Shown: piece by piece, positions 1-6,746 of the stretch | Position numbering within the stretch: the stretch's first letter is position 1 | Layout: every line of letters begins with the position of its first letter | From: Prevotellaceae bacterium | GTDB taxonomy: Bacteria > Bacteroidota > Bacteroidia > Bacteroidales > UBA932 | Direction of reading: 5' to 3' | Assembly: GCA_031257655.1 (NCBI GenBank) | Contig: JAIROF010000029.1 | Span: 1 to 19,420 of the forward strand | Length of the DNA stretch: 19,420 nt | Notes under the pieces: generated by a model | Databases searched by the model: none | What the model was told of the DNA's origin: nothing | The model's input: the letters and a program-made list of their open reading frames with translations, nothing else | Translations under genes and position numbers: made by a program

Positions 1-164
1 CCCCTGTAGGCAAGCGCGTAGTACATTTGCAAATTTCCGCCGGCATTAGGCTTTTGCTCAAAGGTGAACCTGTAGCGGCCATCGGGAGAGGACAAAACAA
101 TAGCCCCCTTCATCTCCCATAAGGAAAAAATGGACAGGATTACGGTTAGCTTTATGATTTTCAT
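1..164 (-). CDS. Partial secreted protein, probable GH97 glycoside hydrolase N-terminus
   Basis: An open frame starts at the ATG on 162-164 and runs off the left edge after 54 codons. The first 20 or so residues (MKIIKLTVILSIFSLWEMKG) look like a signal peptide: a Lys-rich start, then a hydrophobic stretch. The next part has SSPDGRYRFTFE followed by a YYALAYRG strand. This 'SPDG-x-hydrophobic strand-x-Y-x-V-x-Y-x-G' pattern opens the N-terminal beta-sandwich of glycoside hydrolase family 97 (SusB-like alpha-glucosidases and alpha-galactosidases), which are exported to the periplasm in Bacteroidota. The catalytic domain lies outside the window, so the family call rests on about 30 residues. 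It is divergent from the histidine kinase gene at 547. It could be another secreted protein with a similar strand pattern. Confidence 0.5.
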   Translation of the reverse strand, partial: MKIIKLTVILSIFSLWEMKGAIVLSSPDGRYRFTFEQKPNAGGNLQMYYALAYR

Positions 165-546
165 CTGCTGTTAGTTTACAATGTAAAAAATGCTATCTCG
201 CTCTGCGCATTAAAAAAATTGCGTAAAACGTTTTTTTGAGCGTGAGCTGCACGATGTTTATTCGGCGTAAGCCCTCCGTGCTCCTCTGTGAAACCTCTGC
301 GCACCTCTGCGTAATGCTAACAGTAGAGAAACACAGAGGTTTCACGGAGAACCACAGAGAAAGATTTTCGACGAACGCGCGGCAGGATTTAGCAAACTCC
401 GCTTTTGCCTCAGCTGCAAGCGAAAAAGCAGTACAGATAACGAAAAAAAAAATAGGCAATTCTTGCCCCAAGCGCGGTACGGTTTACGTTATTTTCCGTA
501 ATTTTGCAGCTCGTCGGCAAGCGTAAATCTGCCGTCGCCCAAACAC
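165..546. other. Gene-free divergent intergenic region with an inverted repeat
   Basis: These 382 bases separate the left-edge gene (leftward) from the histidine kinase gene (rightward). Short open frames exist on both strands, but they read through the inverted repeat at 274-359 and show no protein character, so I treat them as chance. Promoters for both flanking genes should be here, but I cannot point to a convincing Bacteroidota -33/-7 pair. Poly-A and poly-T runs (around 230-237 and 439-452) flank the repeat. Confidence 0.5.
274..359. repeat. Imperfect inverted repeat, 29-base arms
   Basis: The left arm at 274-302 reads CTCCGTGCTCCTCTGTGAAA and onward. The right arm at 331-359 is its reverse complement with about six mismatches, all but one of them transitions. 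The arms share the uninterrupted core GTGAAACCTCTG. The spacer is about 28 bases. A transcript could fold into a long hairpin. It is probably a dispersed intergenic repeat rather than a terminator, because it lies between divergent genes and has no T run. Confidence 0.6.
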
Positions 547-1569
547 ATGTTCAGCAAGCTGGTATCCAACAAAACAATGATAATCGCAGGCCTCGTGCTG
601 AGCGCCTTTATCATCTACCCCAACATTATCCACCTGTCGAGGGATTTCTCCCGTCACACCTCCCAGGTGGAGAGCGTGGAGTACGCCAGCTTTTTCCTGT
701 TTCGCTACGCCATTTTCTTCACCCTGCTGTGGCTGCTGCTCACGGTGAACGTGCGCCGGCTTACGACGCGCGTTCTTCTTCAGCGGTTTTGGAAATCGCT
801 GGCCATCACGGCGGGCGTTTACGCCATTTACCTCGCCATTTCGCTGGCGGCGGGCAAGCACAACGACTGCTTTAGCGGCGTGCTGCTCTTTCAGTTTCTG
901 GTGGCGTGCATCATTTGCAGCCTCACGGGGCACATCTACGCGCTCTACTCCGAGCAGCGCGTAAAGGAGCAGGAGATAGAGCAGCTGCAGCGCGAAAACC
1001 TGCAAAGCCGCTGCAAGGCGCTCACCAACCAAATCAACCCCCACTTCTTCTTCAACTCGCTCAACGGGCTGACCGCCCTCGTGCGCAGCGACAGGAAGAA
1101 GCAAACGCTGGAGTACATCAGCAAGCTCTCCGGCGTGTTCCGCTACATCCTCCACAGCGACAAAAGAGGGCTTGTGCCGCTGAGCGAAGAGCTCGAATTT
1201 CTCAACTCGTTTCGCTACCTGCAGGAGGTGCGCTACGCCGACAAGCTCCGCTTCAGCATCAGCATTCCCGACCAAAAAAAGGCTATGCTGCTCCCCGTGC
1301 TCTCGCTGCTGCCGGTTATCGAAAACGTGGTAAAGCATAACATGATCGACAGCGAAAACCAGATGTGCGTATCCATCTCCGTAACCGAAGATGATGAGCT
1401 GGCCATTGCCAACCCCATCCACAACAAGCTCGACAAAACGGACAAAAACGGCATCGGCCTCGCCAACCTCTCCGACCGGTTCCGCCTGCTGACAACAAAA
1501 AAAATAAGGGTGGAAAACAAAAACGGCGTCTTTTGCATATTTCTCCCCCTCACGGAAGGGAACTCGTGA
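547..1569 (+). CDS. LytS/YehU-type membrane sensor histidine kinase
   Basis: 340 residues. Four hydrophobic segments are visible, at about residues 10-28, 48-67, 84-101 and 110-130, so the N-terminal half is membrane-embedded with very short loops and no recognisable extracellular sensor domain. A short coiled coil (about 133-155) leads into the His_kinase dimerisation motif QINPHFFFNSLNGL, with phospho-acceptor His166. The N box follows as LLPVIENVVKH (254-264) and the G box as NGIGLANL (301-308), in a GHKL ATPase fold. This is the family that phosphorylates LytTR regulators, and one lies next downstream at 1820. The predicted role is to autophosphorylate at His166 and pass phosphate to that regulator; the signal is unknown. 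The ATG at 547 is the first that includes the first membrane helix. No Shine-Dalgarno site is visible, as is usual in this phylum. It ends 250 bases before its partner, an unusually large gap for such pairs. Confidence 0.9.
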   Translation: MFSKLVSNKTMIIAGLVLSAFIIYPNIIHLSRDFSRHTSQVESVEYASFFLFRYAIFFTLLWLLLTVNVRRLTTRVLLQRFWKSLAITAGVYAIYLAISLAAGKHNDCFSGVLLFQFLVACIICSLTGHIYALYSEQRVKEQEIEQLQRENLQSRCKALTNQINPHFFFNSLNGLTALVRSDRKKQTLEYISKLSGVFRYILHSDKRGLVPLSEELEFLNSFRYLQEVRYADKLRFSISIPDQKKAMLLPVLSLLPVIENVVKHNMIDSENQMCVSISVTEDDELAIANPIHNKLDKTDKNGIGLANLSDRFRLLTTKKIRVENKNGVFCIFLPLTEGNS

Positions 1570-1588
1570 TGCGGGATGTTGAGAAAGT

Positions 1589-1642
1589 TGAGGTAGCTAA
1601 GGTGGCTGGGGAAGCTGAGGTAGCTAAGGTGGCTGGGGAAGC
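1589..1642. repeat. Perfect 27-base tandem repeat, two copies
   Basis: Two identical 27-base units (1589-1615 and 1616-1642) begin TGAGGTAGCTAAGGTGGCTG and end GGGGAAGC, followed by a degenerate start of a third. Each unit is itself built of three related 9-mers (GAGGTAGCT, AAGGTGGCT, GGGGAAGCT), which suggests stepwise duplication. It lies just 3' of the kinase stop codon. Confidence 0.85.
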
Positions 1643-1712
1643 GGAGGTATGCTGCGCTCGGCATGGTGTTTGTACGAAAATAGCGCGCAGCTGAGGCTGA
1701 AGAAACGGCTAA

Positions 1713-1753
1713 AATCTGTGCAAATCATAAAAATCTGCGCCATCTGCTCGCTA
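1713..1753 (+). repeat. Solo copy of the 41-base dispersed repeat arm
   Basis: This 41-base stretch (AATCTGTGCAAATCATAAAA onward, ending CTCGCTA) matches about 33 of 41 positions of the right arm of the inverted repeat at 11338-11433. The central block AAATCATAAAAATCTGCG is identical. Here only one arm is present, so it cannot form the hairpin. It marks a dispersed intergenic repeat family. Confidence 0.65.
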
Positions 1754-1775
1754 AAAAAATCGACAGCGTGGAGTA

Positions 1776-1810
1776 TAATTCTTAATTCTTAATTCCTAAT
1801 TCCTAATTTA
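1776..1810 (+). repeat. Heptamer array, TAATTCY x5
   Basis: Five consecutive 7-base units read TAATTCT, TAATTCT, TAATTCC, TAATTCC, TAATTTA. The array ends 9 bases before the ATG of the response regulator at 1820, so it forms the immediate 5' leader of that gene. The same unit recurs at 11534-11589. Confidence 0.85.
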
Positions 1811-1819
1811 TTAATTATT

Positions 1820-2578
1820 ATGCGTATTTTGATAGTAGAGGACGAAACGGCAGCCTATGAGAACTTGAAGGCCATCATAGCAGAGCTTGATGTTACCGCC
1901 GAATTTGTAGGCCACACCGAAAGCACCGTTCAGACGGTGCGGTGGATGGCCAGCAACCCTTATCCGGATTTGATCTTTATGGACATTCACCTTTCGGACG
2001 GGTCGGCGTTCAACATCTTCTCCGCCATCGCCATCGAAACGCCCATCATCTTCACCACCGCCTACGACGAGTACGCCATCGACGCCTTTAAGGTCAACAG
2101 CATCGACTACCTGCTCAAGCCCATAGCGCCGGAGGACGTGAAGCGCGCGCTGGAAAAATTTCGCAGGCTGTCCCTGCAGGACATGCTGCCCCACTACACC
2201 GGGCTGCCCAAGCTGCCCGAATCGGGACGCTACCCCGAAAAGCTGCTGATACCGGTCAACAACGAGCTCCTCCCCGCAGACGTGGCCAGCGTTGCCTACT
2301 TCTACACTACGCAGGGCAACACGCGCGTCATGCTAAAGGATGGCAAAAGCTACAGCTACACGCGAACGCTGGACAGCATCGGCGAACTGCTCAACCCATC
2401 CCTGTTTTTTCGCGCAAACAAGCAGTTCATCGTCGCCAAGAGCAGCGTAAAGAACATTACGATATGGTTCGACAACCGCCTGCTCATTACGCTCGACGCA
2501 GAAGCGCCCGAACGAATCTACGTGAGCAAAAACAAAGCCGCGCTGTTCAAAAAATGGATTACCGCAGGGGAGGCGTGA
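1820..2578 (+). CDS. LytTR-family response regulator
   Basis: 252 residues. The receiver domain occupies about 1-118: acidic pocket Glu7/Asp8 (MRILIVEDE), phospho-acceptor Asp55 in LIFMDIHLSDG, conserved Thr79/Thr80 (IIFTTAYDEYAI) and Lys100 in DYLLKPI. After a linker, a LytTR DNA-binding domain runs from about 140 to 248; IGELLNPSLFFRANKQFIV is the usual LytTR signature. This is a DNA-binding regulator that would be phosphorylated by the kinase at 547-1569. The length is typical (230-260). The ATG at 1820 gives the standard receiver N-terminus and directly follows the heptamer array at 1776-1810, so its leader is low-complexity A/T. It is convergent with thrB, with only 68 bases between. Target genes are not evident from the window. 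Confidence 0.92.
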   Translation: MRILIVEDETAAYENLKAIIAELDVTAEFVGHTESTVQTVRWMASNPYPDLIFMDIHLSDGSAFNIFSAIAIETPIIFTTAYDEYAIDAFKVNSIDYLLKPIAPEDVKRALEKFRRLSLQDMLPHYTGLPKLPESGRYPEKLLIPVNNELLPADVASVAYFYTTQGNTRVMLKDGKSYSYTRTLDSIGELLNPSLFFRANKQFIVAKSSVKNITIWFDNRLLITLDAEAPERIYVSKNKAALFKKWITAGEA

Positions 2579-2580
2579 AG

Positions 2581-2647
2581 GCTGCCGGGCGCTGCCGGGT
2601 ATTGCCGGTCGCGGCTGAGAGCGCTTGCCGGTCGCAGCCCTCGGCGC
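2581..2647. repeat. GC-rich imperfect repeats between convergent genes
   Basis: The 68-base gap between the regulator stop and the thrB stop is built around the word TGCCGG. Three 10-base units begin at 2581, 2591 and 2601. Two 23-base units (2602-2624 and 2625-2647) match at about 17 of 23 positions, both starting TTGCCGGTCGC; the second ends on the first base of the thrB stop codon. No clear hairpin with a T run was found for either gene. Confidence 0.5.
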
Positions 2648-3570
2648 TATGCTACCACCCTGACCCCCTCTTTGTTGATGGGCGATACAAAAGTATGGTT
2701 TTCGATGCCCACCCTGTCGAATCCGCAGCGCATTGCGCGGGCTACTTTTTGCGCCGTTTCCTCGTCCCTGCTGAGGGCAAAAATGGAGGGGCCGCTGCCC
2801 GATATGCTGCACCCCAGCGCGCCGGCGTCGATGGCCGCCTGCTTGATGGCGTAAAATTCGGGGATGAGCAGCGCGCGCACAGGCTCCACAATGACGTCGT
2901 GCAGCGAGCGGCTAATGAGGCCGTAGTCGTTGGTAAAGAGTCCGGCAACAAGCCCCGCCACGTTGCCCCACTGCTCCACAGCTTTTTTGATGGGCACCTC
3001 CTGGCGTAAAATTTTGCGGCTGTCGCTCGTGCGCACCTCAATTTGGGGGTGCACCACGGTGGCAAATATCGGCGGGCTGGGGATGGGGATAACGTCGAGC
3101 GGCGCGTAGCTGCGCACCAGCGTAAAACCGCCCATGAGCGCAGGCGCCACGTTGTCGGCGTGCGCCGAGCCGCTTGCCGCCTTTTCGCCCTGCATGGCAA
3201 ACGCTACCAGCTGCCGGCGCGTAAACGGACGCCCCAGCAGCTCGTTGGCGCCAAACACCCCCGCCGCCGCGCTCGCCGCGCTTGAGCCAACGCCGCTGCC
3301 GGGCATGATTTTCGACAGAAAAGTAACGTCGAATCCCTGCCGGCTTTGCAGCGCATCGAGCATGGCTTGCAGCGCTACGGCGGTAACATTTTTTTCGGGC
3401 AAGAGGGGCAAGCTGTACGGCGTTTCGTCGCGCAGCACCACCGCGCCGCTATCGTTGATCGCTACGCTGATTTCGTCGCCGGGGCGGTTGAGCGCAAAGC
3501 CCAGCACGTCAAACCCGCAGGCAACGTTGGCCACGGTGGCCGGCGAAAATATTTTGAGCATGTTCCGCAT
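2647..3570 (-). CDS. thrB: Homoserine kinase ThrB (GHMP family)
   Basis: 307 residues, near the family's usual 300-320. It phosphorylates homoserine to O-phosphohomoserine with ATP, the step before threonine synthase. The N-terminus MLKIFSPATVANVACGFDVL is characteristic of ThrB. The GHMP ATP-binding motif is PGSGVGSSAAS at 90-100, and the C-terminal GHMP motif is SGSGPSIFAL at 257-266. It lies 61 bases downstream of thrA on the same strand, so co-transcription is likely. Two in-frame ATGs are possible, at 3570 and 3561; the second gives the more family-like N-terminus, while the first has an A-rich leader. I report the longer form. thrC, often next in such operons, is absent; the neighbour is the convergent response regulator. 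Confidence 0.95.
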   Translation of the reverse strand: MRNMLKIFSPATVANVACGFDVLGFALNRPGDEISVAINDSGAVVLRDETPYSLPLLPEKNVTAVALQAMLDALQSRQGFDVTFLSKIMPGSGVGSSAASAAAGVFGANELLGRPFTRRQLVAFAMQGEKAASGSAHADNVAPALMGGFTLVRSYAPLDVIPIPSPPIFATVVHPQIEVRTSDSRKILRQEVPIKKAVEQWGNVAGLVAGLFTNDYGLISRSLHDVIVEPVRALLIPEFYAIKQAAIDAGALGCSISGSGPSIFALSRDEETAQKVARAMRCGFDRVGIENHTFVSPINKEGVRVVA

Positions 3571-3631
3571 GTTTAAGATGTTTTTTGGAGGGGGTTATAC
3601 CTTAGCGTTGGCTTACAGCGGGCGCGCCCCG

Positions 3632-6064
3632 CTAAATGTTGGCCACCCGGATGATGTCGCCGAATACGCCGGCTGCCGTAACGGCGGCTCCCGCACCGGC
3701 GCCTTTTATGACCATGGGCTGCGCGCTGTAGCGCTCGGTGTGCAGCGTAATGATGTTGTCGCTGCCCTGCAGGTTGAAGAACGGGTGCGCGGCGTCTACC
3801 TCCAGCAGGCAAATTTTGGCTTTTCCGCTGCTGAGCGAGGCCACAAACCGCCAGCGCTTTCCTTCCCTGTAGAGCGCCTGGCGGCGAGCTTCAAAGTCTG
3901 CGTCCAGCTTGCGCACCTCGTCAAAAAACAGGTCTATGGTGGGCGATTCAAAGCAGCTGTCGGGGAGAAACTTGGCCACCTCCACGTCGGCTTTTTCCAG
4001 CGGATAGCCGCATTCGCGGGCCAGGATCAAAATTTTGCGCAGCACGTCCACTCCGCTCAGGTCAACGCGCGGGTCGGGCTCCGAGTAGCCCCGCTCCTGG
4101 GCCATTTTTATGGCCTGGCTCATCGTCACGTTTTCGCTGATGGTGTTGAAAATAAAGTTGAGCGTACCGGAGAGCACGGCCTCCAGCGTGGTAATTTTGT
4201 CGCCGCTAAGCATCAGCTCGTTTATTGTTTTAATCACGGGCAGGCCTGCGCCCACGTTCGTTTCGTACAGAAATTTCACCCCCCGTGTGCGCGACAGGTC
4301 TTGCAGGTGCCGGTAGCGCGCGTAGGCGCCCGAGCAGGCAATTTTGTTGGCGGTTATCACCGATACAAACGATTGCAGCGCCTTTGCGTAAACGTTGGCC
4401 ACCTCTTCGCTGGCGGTGCAGTCAACGAAAATGCTGCTGCGCAGGTTGACCGAAGCGATGTTTTGCACAAAGTCGCTCAGGTTGAGCGGCGCTCCCTTTC
4501 GCTCGAGCTCGCCTCTTACGTCGTCGAGGTTGAGGCCTTGCACGTCGAACAGCATTTTGCGGGAGTTCATCACGCCCACCACGTTTATCTTGAGGCGATG
4601 GTTGGCCATCAGGTCTTCGCGCTGCTGCCGTATTTGCTGCACTAAATTTCCACCCACAGTACCCACTCCGGCTATATACAGGTGTACCTCTCTATAGCCC
4701 GACAAAAAAAAAGCTTCGTGGATTACGTTAAGCGCCTTGCGCAGGTTTAGCTTGTGGACAACGGTGGAGATGTTGAGCTCGGACGAGCCTTGCGCAATGG
4801 CGACCACGTTTACGCCGTTTTTGCCCAGAGCGTTGAACAGCTTGCCCGAAATGCCCGGCATGCGCTTCATGTTTTCGCCTACAATGGCGATGATAGACAT
4901 TTTTTCCTCCACCCTCAACCCGATAGTGCGGTGGCGTATTTCGGCCTCAAATTCGGCCTCTATGGTTTGCCGAGCCTGCTCCACGTGCTCCGGCGCTATG
5001 GCAAAGGTGATGGACTGCTCCGAGGAGGCCTGCGAAATGAGGATTACGCTGACTTTGGCCTCCGCCAGCGCGCCAAAGAGGCGCTTGGAGATGCCCGATA
5101 TGCCGGTCATTCCCACGCCGTGCAGCGTGAGCAGCGCAATGTCGTCGATAGAGGATATGCCTTTGATGACCTGGTCGGTCGATGCGTCGGCGTGAGCGTT
5201 TACCAGCGTTCCGTCGGCGGTGGGGTTGAAGGTGTTTTTTATCCACATGGCAATGTTGGCGGCCAGCAGCGGATGTACGGTAGGCGGGTAAATAACCTTG
5301 GCGCCAAAGTTCGACAGCTCAAACACTTCGGAGTAGCTCAGGTGCTTAATGGTGTAGGCTTTTTCTACCTTGCGCGGGTCTGCGGTCATAAATCCGTCTA
5401 CATCCGTCCAAATTTCCACCGACGAGGCGCCTGTGGCGGCGGCAAGGATGGCGGCGGTGTAGTCGCTTCCGCCTCGTCCGAGCGTAGTGGTGGCGCCGGA
5501 GCCGTCGGAGGCGATGAAGCCCGGCAGCACCGCGCGTCCGGTAAGGCCAGACAGCATTGCCCGGCAGCGCTCGGTCGTTTTTGCAAAGTCTACGGAGGCT
5601 TTGCCAAACGTGCTGTCGGTTTTTATGATGCTGCGCGCGTCCACCAGCACGGCGTCTGCTATGGTTTCGCTCAGCAGGAACGCGCTCATGCGCTCGCCGA
5701 AGCTCAGCACGTAGTCCTGCAGCTTGGGCGTGAGCTCGCGCAGGCGGGCTATGCTTTGGAGGTAGTCTTCGAGCTCGTTGAGCATGACCTTCAGCTCGCT
5801 CAGCACGTGCCCCTGCTGCTGGGGCTTCACCAGCGATTTGGCCGCATTCAGGTGGCGCTGCTCTATCTCGTTCAGCGCTTCTTTGAAATTTTCATCTCCC
5901 GACGCGGCGGCGGCGCTTGCCTTCACCAGCTGGTCGGTTACGCCTCCAAGCGCCGATACTACGATAAGCTTATTGTCGGCGCTTTGCTCCACAATGGACT
6001 TTACCCTCTTTATGCTTTCGGGTGTGGCCACCGAAGAGCCTCCAAATTTCAGTACTTTTACCAT
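3632..6064 (-). CDS. thrA: Bifunctional aspartate kinase / homoserine dehydrogenase
   Basis: 810 residues from the ATG at 6064, against about 820 for E. coli ThrA. It catalyses the first and third steps from aspartate to homoserine. The kinase domain covers about 1-290: KFGGSSVATP at 6-15, SFGERMSA around 121-128, and TLGRGGSDYTA around 194-204. Two ACT regulatory domains follow at about 310-455 (GVGMTGISG and IVGENMKRMPGISG). The homoserine dehydrogenase part starts with the nucleotide motif IAGVGTVGG (465-473) and includes NVGAGLPVIKTI and GYSEPDPRVDLSGVD. The frame also opens at a TTG two codons earlier (6070), but the ATG gives the family-typical MVKVLKFGG start. A run of nine T in the coding strand (plus 4704-4712) sits in the ACT-to-dehydrogenase linker, yet the frame is intact. 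thrB follows after 61 bases. Regulation by threonine through the ACT domains is expected from the family, not shown here. Confidence 0.97.
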   Translation of the reverse strand: MVKVLKFGGSSVATPESIKRVKSIVEQSADNKLIVVSALGGVTDQLVKASAAAASGDENFKEALNEIEQRHLNAAKSLVKPQQQGHVLSELKVMLNELEDYLQSIARLRELTPKLQDYVLSFGERMSAFLLSETIADAVLVDARSIIKTDSTFGKASVDFAKTTERCRAMLSGLTGRAVLPGFIASDGSGATTTLGRGGSDYTAAILAAATGASSVEIWTDVDGFMTADPRKVEKAYTIKHLSYSEVFELSNFGAKVIYPPTVHPLLAANIAMWIKNTFNPTADGTLVNAHADASTDQVIKGISSIDDIALLTLHGVGMTGISGISKRLFGALAEAKVSVILISQASSEQSITFAIAPEHVEQARQTIEAEFEAEIRHRTIGLRVEEKMSIIAIVGENMKRMPGISGKLFNALGKNGVNVVAIAQGSSELNISTVVHKLNLRKALNVIHEAFFLSGYREVHLYIAGVGTVGGNLVQQIRQQREDLMANHRLKINVVGVMNSRKMLFDVQGLNLDDVRGELERKGAPLNLSDFVQNIASVNLRSSIFVDCTASEEVANVYAKALQSFVSVITANKIACSGAYARYRHLQDLSRTRGVKFLYETNVGAGLPVIKTINELMLSGDKITTLEAVLSGTLNFIFNTISENVTMSQAIKMAQERGYSEPDPRVDLSGVDVLRKILILARECGYPLEKADVEVAKFLPDSCFESPTIDLFFDEVRKLDADFEARRQALYREGKRWRFVASLSSGKAKICLLEVDAAHPFFNLQGSDNIITLHTERYSAQPMVIKGAGAGAAVTAAGVFGDIIRVANI

Positions 6065-6194
6065 GTACAATGCTTCGTTATAATGAAATAATTATTTGAC
6101 AATCAACAAAATAATTGATAACTTTTCGGCAAAAAGTTTGGATAATTGTTTGAAAATCAGCATCTTTACGGATAAAATCAAAACATGTAAAGAA

Positions 6195-6644
6195 ATGAAT
6201 ACAAGCCATTACCCAAACGTTAAATCGCTGCTATACGGCGTGCTGGAAAATGCCACTTTTGACAACCTCAAAAATTGCCGTAAAAATTTTATAGTGAACG
6301 TATTAATTCTGTTTGCGGGCATCAAAGGCAGGATAAATTTCCTGCAAATGTCCCGATTTTCAGGCCAATGCGAGCAGCATTTCAGGAGCAATTTTGAAAA
6401 CAAATGTAACCTTCAGCATGCTAACTGGGCGATGATTAAGGACAAAATCACCGAATGCGTCGTGGCGTTTGCCCCTTGCTTTATCAATAAAAGCGGCGCG
6501 AAGACCTACGGGCTCGGCTCGTACTGGTCGGGCTGCGCCAAGCAGGCCAAGCGTGGGCTTGAAATCTGCGGATTTGCCGCCGTGGACATTCCCCTGAACA
6601 CGGCTTTCCATTTGAATGCCATTCAAACGACAAAGGTGGAAAAT
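6195..6644 (+). pseudogene. Truncated DDE transposase remnant
   Basis: The ATG at 6195 opens about 150 residues resembling the N-terminal third of a DDE transposase of roughly 400 residues (IS4-superfamily type). The recognisable block is FINKSGAKTYGLGSYWSGCA (about 96-115), followed by AKRGLEICGFAAVDI with an acidic residue at 131 and AFHLNAIQT. In related proteins the first block is preceded by an Asp, usually as 'DPSF(I)xKSGKxT'; here the matching position reads AFAPCF, so the catalytic Asp seems to be lost. Homology ends at about 6644, where the 33-base repeats at the end of the next element begin; the frame then runs on through them to 6743 by chance. The C-terminal part was not found on the far side of the element. 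The family name is from memory of the motif and is moderately sure. Confidence 0.6.
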
Positions 6645-6710
6645 CAACGGATTTTGATACGGCAATTCGTTTATTTCCAACGGATTTTGATACGGCAATT
6701 CGTTTATTTT
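6645..6710. repeat. 33-base tandem duplication at the left IS end
   Basis: Copies at 6645-6677 and 6678-6710 begin CAACGGATTTTGATACGGCA and differ by one base (the last). A degenerate third start (CAAATGATT) follows at 6711. The first half of the unit matches, in inverted orientation, the sequence at 8615-8637, so the duplicated unit appears to be the terminal inverted repeat of the IS plus about 15 inner bases. Confidence 0.8.
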
Positions 6711-6746
6711 CAAATGATTAAGTTGTATTTTTTTGAGAATTAGTGG

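Noticed and set aside
484..1422. Minus-strand open frame (312 codons) opposite the histidine kinase
   Set aside because: The plus-strand kinase has clear H, N and G boxes; the opposite frame is compositionally odd and motif-free.
3617..3633. Small hairpin (AGCGGG / CCCGCT) at the thrA stop codon
   Set aside because: Only six pairs and no T run; in a GC-rich region this is expected by chance, so not called as a terminator or attenuator.
3134..4645. Long open frame on the plus strand (503 codons) opposite thrB and thrA
   Set aside because: It is antisense to two well-recognised genes, crosses their junction, and has a His/Gln/Val/Arg-rich composition typical of reading GC-rich genes backwards.
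4754..6091. Long plus-strand open frame (445 codons) opposite thrA
   Set aside because: Antisense shadow of thrA with no recognisable motif.
6071..6194. Promoter or leader attenuator for thrA
   Set aside because: AT-rich with one TTTG and a 7-bp AACTTTT/AAAAGTT hairpin, but no TAnnTTTG at proper spacing and no threonine-rich leader peptide.
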